A DNA stretch of 64,000 nucleotides. Origin: Bifidobacterium olomucense. GTDB taxonomy: Bacteria > Actinomycetota > Actinomycetes > Actinomycetales > Bifidobacteriaceae. Every line of letters begins with the position of its first letter. Within the stretch, counting starts at the first letter, position 1. The stretch lies in assembly GCF_012932375.1 (NCBI RefSeq), contig NZ_JAAIIG010000001.1:124001-188000 (forward strand), in the 5' to 3' direction. A program made the translations under genes and the position numbers. Below the pieces are notes generated by a model. The model ran no database searches. It was not told the origin of the DNA and worked only from the letters and a program-made list of their open reading frames with translations. This document shows positions 60,996 to 64,000 of the stretch, one piece after another.

Positions 60996-62294
60996 CTATG
61001 CGCCGAACTGCGCGGCACCGGCTCCGAATCGTTTGCGTACCGCGTCCAGCGCCGCTTCCGCGTCATGCCGACGTGCCTGTGCGGTTCGTCCCTGAGTATC
61101 GTCAGCCTCCAACATGTCATCCAGCGAAGGCTGCACGGCCGTGCTGGCGGCCGCGCTCAATGACGAGACGCTCATTCCCGCCAATCTGATCAATTTGGGT
61201 AGCGGCGGCAGCGAGTCGGCATCCCGCGGCGGCGTTAGGGGCTTGAGACTGGAGGGCATTCCCATCATGAGGCGCAGCTGACGCACGCATTCCGGATAAA
61301 GGACGCCGGCTGTATTCGTAGGCTGTTCCATCGTGAATGAGCGTGTTTGATAGCTCAGATCCGCGAACCGTAGTCTGACGGTAACGGTGCGTGCTACCAA
61401 TCCTTTGCGGCGCAATGTTGCTGCCACCTCATTGCATGCCGAGCGCAGAAGGTTGCACACCACGCGCATGTTTCGCGTGTCCGAATCCAACGTGCGCTCG
61501 GATCCGATGGATTTCTCTTCGCGTACCGGTTCGATCGATCGTGAATCCAATCCATGTGAGGCCATCCATAATCCACGCGCAGCCGCCTTGGAACCGGTGG
61601 CTTGGGCGAGTGACGATTCATCCATCCGTGCCAGATCGGCCACAGACATTACGCCCCACGCGTTCAGTCGTTGCTCCAACGACGGTCCGATGCCGGGAAT
61701 GCCTCGCAATGGCATCATTTGTACGAACTCGGCCGAGCGGGCGGCGGGAATGAGCAGCATGCCATTCGGCTTGGCATTGGTCGAGGCCATTTTGGCAATC
61801 AGTTTGTTGCATGCGATGCCAACCGAACAGGTGATATGAAAACGTTCGGCCACCTGCGTGCGGATCCATGCGCCGATGGCGCTCGGTCGTTTCCATGCCA
61901 AGAGTGCCGCAGAAACGTCCATATATCCTTCGTCCACGGAGACCTGCTCGAAACGGTCGGTGATGGTCAGGAACACCTCATGCATGATCCGTTGCGACAC
62001 GTGGCGGTAGTAGCGCATATCGACCGGTAGGAATATGCCATCCGGGCATAATTGACGTGCCCGTGCGGCCGGCATGGCCGAATTGATGCCATAGCGACGA
62101 GCTTCATAACTTGCGGCAGATACCACCGAACGTGTGCCCGTGCCGATGATTACCGGCAACCCGCGCAACTCCGGGTGACGCGCCACCTCCAGCGAAGCAT
62201 AGAAAGCGTCCATGTCGATATGCAGCACTGTGCAGCCGCTTTCGTCGTGTCCCCAATCTCGTTTGGCGGCCTCAAGTCGTGGTGCGGTGCTCAT
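60996..62294 (-). CDS. dinB: DNA polymerase IV (Y-family)
   Basis: The 432-aa translesion polymerase has the catalytic blocks HIDMDAFYASLEV and VSVDEGYMDVS, GIACNKLIAKMAS, and RGIPGIGPSLEQRLNAWG (helix-hairpin-helix), with a C-terminal little-finger domain. The usual DE(A/S)Y is DEGY here; the catalytic acids are retained. The start at 62294 was chosen because upstream in-frame sequence consists of a 12-bp tandem repeat. A C-terminal extension after residue ~380 is unassigned. Ordinary chromosomal gene; probably the right flank of the mobile region. Confidence 0.94.
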   Translation of the reverse strand: MSTAPRLEAAKRDWGHDESGCTVLHIDMDAFYASLEVARHPELRGLPVIIGTGTRSVVSAASYEARRYGINSAMPAARARQLCPDGIFLPVDMRYYRHVSQRIMHEVFLTITDRFEQVSVDEGYMDVSAALLAWKRPSAIGAWIRTQVAERFHITCSVGIACNKLIAKMASTNAKPNGMLLIPAARSAEFVQMMPLRGIPGIGPSLEQRLNAWGVMSVADLARMDESSLAQATGSKAAARGLWMASHGLDSRSIEPVREEKSIGSERTLDSDTRNMRVVCNLLRSACNEVAATLRRKGLVARTVTVRLRFADLSYQTRSFTMEQPTNTAGVLYPECVRQLRLMMGMPSSLKPLTPPRDADSLPPLPKLIRLAGMSVSSLSAAASTAVQPSLDDMLEADDTQGRTAQARRHDAEAALDAVRKRFGAGAAQFGA

Positions 62295-62313
62295 GCCTCT
62301 TATTGTACGAGCA

Positions 62314-62349
62314 GAGGTGCGAGCGGAGGTGCGAGCGGAGGTGCGAGCG
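62314..62349. repeat. Three 12-bp tandem repeats in the dinB 5' region
   Basis: GAGGTGCGAGCG is repeated three times without variation immediately upstream of the chosen dinB start. It is a multiple of three, so copy-number changes would not shift a longer reading frame. Possible variable-number locus. Confidence 0.75.
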
Positions 62350-62477
62350 GATACATGCCAGACCATGACATGCCAGACCATGTCGGTCAGTGGCCCTGTC
62401 CAAAGCGTTGTCCGTGTTTTTCCGGTGTGTCCACGCCCCGCGACTGCTGTCCCGACGGGTCGAGTAGCGTGAGTCTT

Positions 62478-63443
62478 ATGCAGCAGATGAGTCAGGTGAA
62501 GCAGGTGGTGGTCGGTCTTCTCAACCGTGTTCCGGTCGTATTGATCGTCATTGGGGAGGCTTTGGTGATTTATCTGGCTACCGCCGTCGCCAAACTGGCG
62601 TTCACCCAGCTCGACCCGCTGTACTCGGTATGGTATCGCGTGGGATTCATGGCCGTACTGCTGCTGGCATGGAGACGTCCGTGGAGTGTGAGCAAACGCG
62701 ATCGGCTTTTCCGTCGATCCGCACGAGGATGGGCCTTGATTGTGCTGCTCGGATGTTCGCTGGTGTTGATGAACACGATGTTTTATGTGGCCATCAGCAA
62801 TATGGACATGGGCATTGCCGTGGCTATAGAATTCCTCGGCCCGCTTTCGGTGGCGGTGGTTACCGGCCGCAGCTGGCGTGAACGACTTGGCATCGGTATT
62901 GCAGCGGTTGGCGTGGTGTTGCTTGCCGGCATTTCGCTGGCGAATCCTTCCGGCAAAGGTACGTTTCTGGTTGGTTTGATCGCCATTCTTATCGGCGGGT
63001 CGATGTGGGGCGTATACATCGTCACCGGACGACGCGTGGCTTCGGGCGGCAATTCTCTGGACAATCTATGCATTGCCGTGACCATCGGCTGGCTGGTGCA
63101 GTCGCTATTCCTCGGCGCACCTGCCGCCGCGCACGTGCTTCATCCCAAGCCGGATGCCACCTGGGCGCTCGCCGCCGGCGGTTCGTTGAAACTGTTGCTG
63201 TTGTTGTTCGTCATTTCGCTGATGGCGTCGTTTATTCCCTATGTCGTGGAACAGATAACGTTGCGGCGTACTTCATCCGGTGCTTTTTCCGTGATGCAGT
63301 CGATTAATCCCGCAATGGCTGTTGCCATTGGTCTATTGTTCGGCGAAGTGCCGAGCGCTGGTGAGATCGTAGGCGTCGCGTTGGTGATTTGCGCTGTGAT
63401 CGTCACGTTTTCGGGTGATACGGCACCGGCGGGAAATGATTGA
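62478..63443 (+). CDS. EamA/RhtA-family transporter
   Basis: The 321-aa protein has ten predicted helices and two EamA repeats (SNMDMGIAVAIEFLGPLSVA; FIPYVVEQITLRRTSSGAFS). It resembles the threonine/homoserine exporter RhtA and the exporter at 43378-44229 (shared ...GIAV..EFLGP motif). The ATG at 62478 was chosen at MQQMSQVKQ ahead of the first helix; no strong ribosome site is seen. Likely exports amino acids or similar metabolites. Confidence 0.88.
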   Translation: MQQMSQVKQVVVGLLNRVPVVLIVIGEALVIYLATAVAKLAFTQLDPLYSVWYRVGFMAVLLLAWRRPWSVSKRDRLFRRSARGWALIVLLGCSLVLMNTMFYVAISNMDMGIAVAIEFLGPLSVAVVTGRSWRERLGIGIAAVGVVLLAGISLANPSGKGTFLVGLIAILIGGSMWGVYIVTGRRVASGGNSLDNLCIAVTIGWLVQSLFLGAPAAAHVLHPKPDATWALAAGGSLKLLLLLFVISLMASFIPYVVEQITLRRTSSGAFSVMQSINPAMAVAIGLLFGEVPSAGEIVGVALVICAVIVTFSGDTAPAGND

Positions 63444-63571
63444 TAATAGCTGATTGCGTGCGCGGTCTGTGTGATGGGAACATCGATGGAGGACGCGCAA
63501 CACCTCGAAGTGTTCGCGATATCCGAAAGTTGTGGTACAGTGTTTTGCTGTTGCGCTTGATTGGGCAACGT

Positions 63572-63659
63572 GGAGACATGCCTGAGTGGCCGATAGGGGC
63601 ACCCTGCTAAGGTGTTAGTCGCTTTTCGCGGCTCGAGGGTTCGAATCCCTCTGTCTCCG
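63572..63659 (+). tRNA. tRNA-Ser (GCU)
   Basis: An 88-base class II tRNA: acceptor GGAGACA pairs with TGTCTCC, the anticodon loop CCTGCTAAG gives anticodon GCU, a long variable arm is formed around GTCGCTTTTCGCGGC, and the T arm is GAGGGTTCGAATCCCTC. CCA is not encoded. No sign of an integration scar at its 3' end. Confidence 0.95.
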
Positions 63660-63664
63660 CAACC

Positions 63665-63697
63665 AAGGGCTTCTGGGGTTTTCCGGAAGCCCTTTTT
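63665..63697 (+). terminator. Terminator after tRNA-Ser
   Basis: A 9-bp stem AAGGGCTTC/GAAGCCCTT is followed by TTTTTGTTTT. Confidence 0.8.
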
Positions 63698-63729
63698 GTT
63701 TTCTGTGAGATATCCCGCGTGGCCCTGCG

Positions 63730-64000
63730 TTAGCGTTCGAAGAGATCGGCGTCGGCAGTGGGATAGCCGAGCTGGAACGCGGCATACGCATGTTTGGCGG
63801 CGAGCGCGGCGAGGATGGACAATGTGGTGGTGTCGGACGGGGAGTCCGAATCCGTTACGGCCTTGATTTCGGCGCGTGCACAATCCATTTCTATGGCGGC
63901 GGCCGTCGGTACGGTTTGTCCGCTGGGCTTGTCGTCGATAGTCACCGGATTGGCCAGCAGCGTACTGATGTCGTAGACCTTTTGTCTGGGATCGGCATGG
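63730..64000 (-). CDS. C-terminal part of an unidentified protein
   Basis: The frame is open to the window edge, so the start is outside. The visible ~89 residues are mostly helical and acidic (ISTLLANPVTIDDKPSG, ALAAKHAYAAFQLGYPTADA) and end DLFER. No family recognised. It converges with the tRNA terminator. Confidence 0.6.
   Translation of the reverse strand, partial: HADPRQKVYDISTLLANPVTIDDKPSGQTVPTAAAIEMDCARAEIKAVTDSDSPSDTTTLSILAALAAKHAYAAFQLGYPTADADLFER

Noticed and set aside
63572-63659. tRNA-Ser as the integration site of the mobile region
   Set aside because: The tRNA is 3 kb beyond integrase 2 with dinB and a transporter between, and no second copy of its 3' end was seen.

Overview
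The window looks like a Bifidobacterium chromosome segment. The high GC content, a GH2 beta-galactosidase beside nagB/nagA, ABC sugar importers without their own ATPase, ROK and LacI regulators and an ISL3-family insertion sequence all fit that genus. The species cannot be named from the sequence alone.

Left flank (1-17.3 kb). It starts with the 3' end of a lacZ-type beta-galactosidase, followed by nagB and nagA (GlcNAc-6-phosphate catabolism) and a convergent LacI-type regulator. An intact ISL3-family element (4134-5568, 8-bp target duplication) lies behind the regulator's promoter. Next come an XRE/ImmA-type metallopeptidase gene and the wreckage of its upstream neighbour (an IS1595-type transposase fragment joined to a HAD gene start). 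The full K+ import locus follows: a 30-aa microprotein gene, kdpF, kdpA, kdpB, kdpC, then kdpD-kdpE. It ends at a strong terminator and two small unknown genes, one frameshifted.

Central mobile region (about 17.3-60.5 kb). This has the parts of an integrative conjugative element. A forward type IV secretion operon encodes a VirB2-like pilin, a VirB6-like protein, PrgI, VirB4 and a VirB1-like transglycosylase/CHAP hydrolase. A long reverse operon encodes MobC, relaxase, a PcfB-like protein, an ArdA fusion, an SSB-like protein and a VirD4-type coupling protein, with an oriT candidate upstream of mobC. A ParB-like protein and a DUF4192-like protein follow. Between the two halves sits AT-richer cargo: a secreted amidase-like protein, a small secreted protein, two lipoproteins and a MacB/LolD-like ABC transporter. 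Further right come a YqcI/YcgG-family protein coupled to an EamA exporter, then a GlcNAc/hexosamine-type sugar cluster (two binding proteins, a ROK regulator, a frameshifted ROK kinase, two permeases, a GH20 hexosaminidase). A NarL-type two-component system, a tyrosine integrase, a candidate nucleotidyltransferase toxin-antitoxin pair and a second, related integrase complete the region. Exact att ends were not found, so it is unproven that the sugar cluster travels with the element.

Right flank (60.5-64 kb): a candidate small transcript with a strong terminator, dinB, a second EamA permease, tRNA-Ser(GCU) and the end of an unidentified gene.

The two most interesting signals cut across genes. 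First, the palindrome TGTCATCT-NN-AGATGACA lies 51-87 bp upstream of four separate genes of the mobile region, suggesting an element-wide regulon or shared RNA switch. Second, five adjacent conjugation proteins (relaxase, PcfB-like, a 332-aa unknown, ArdA fusion, a 237-aa unknown) all end in an arginine-rich tail, four of them as R-x-R, and three also share a preceding helix motif. This is what one would expect of a type IV secretion signal on proteins delivered with the DNA.
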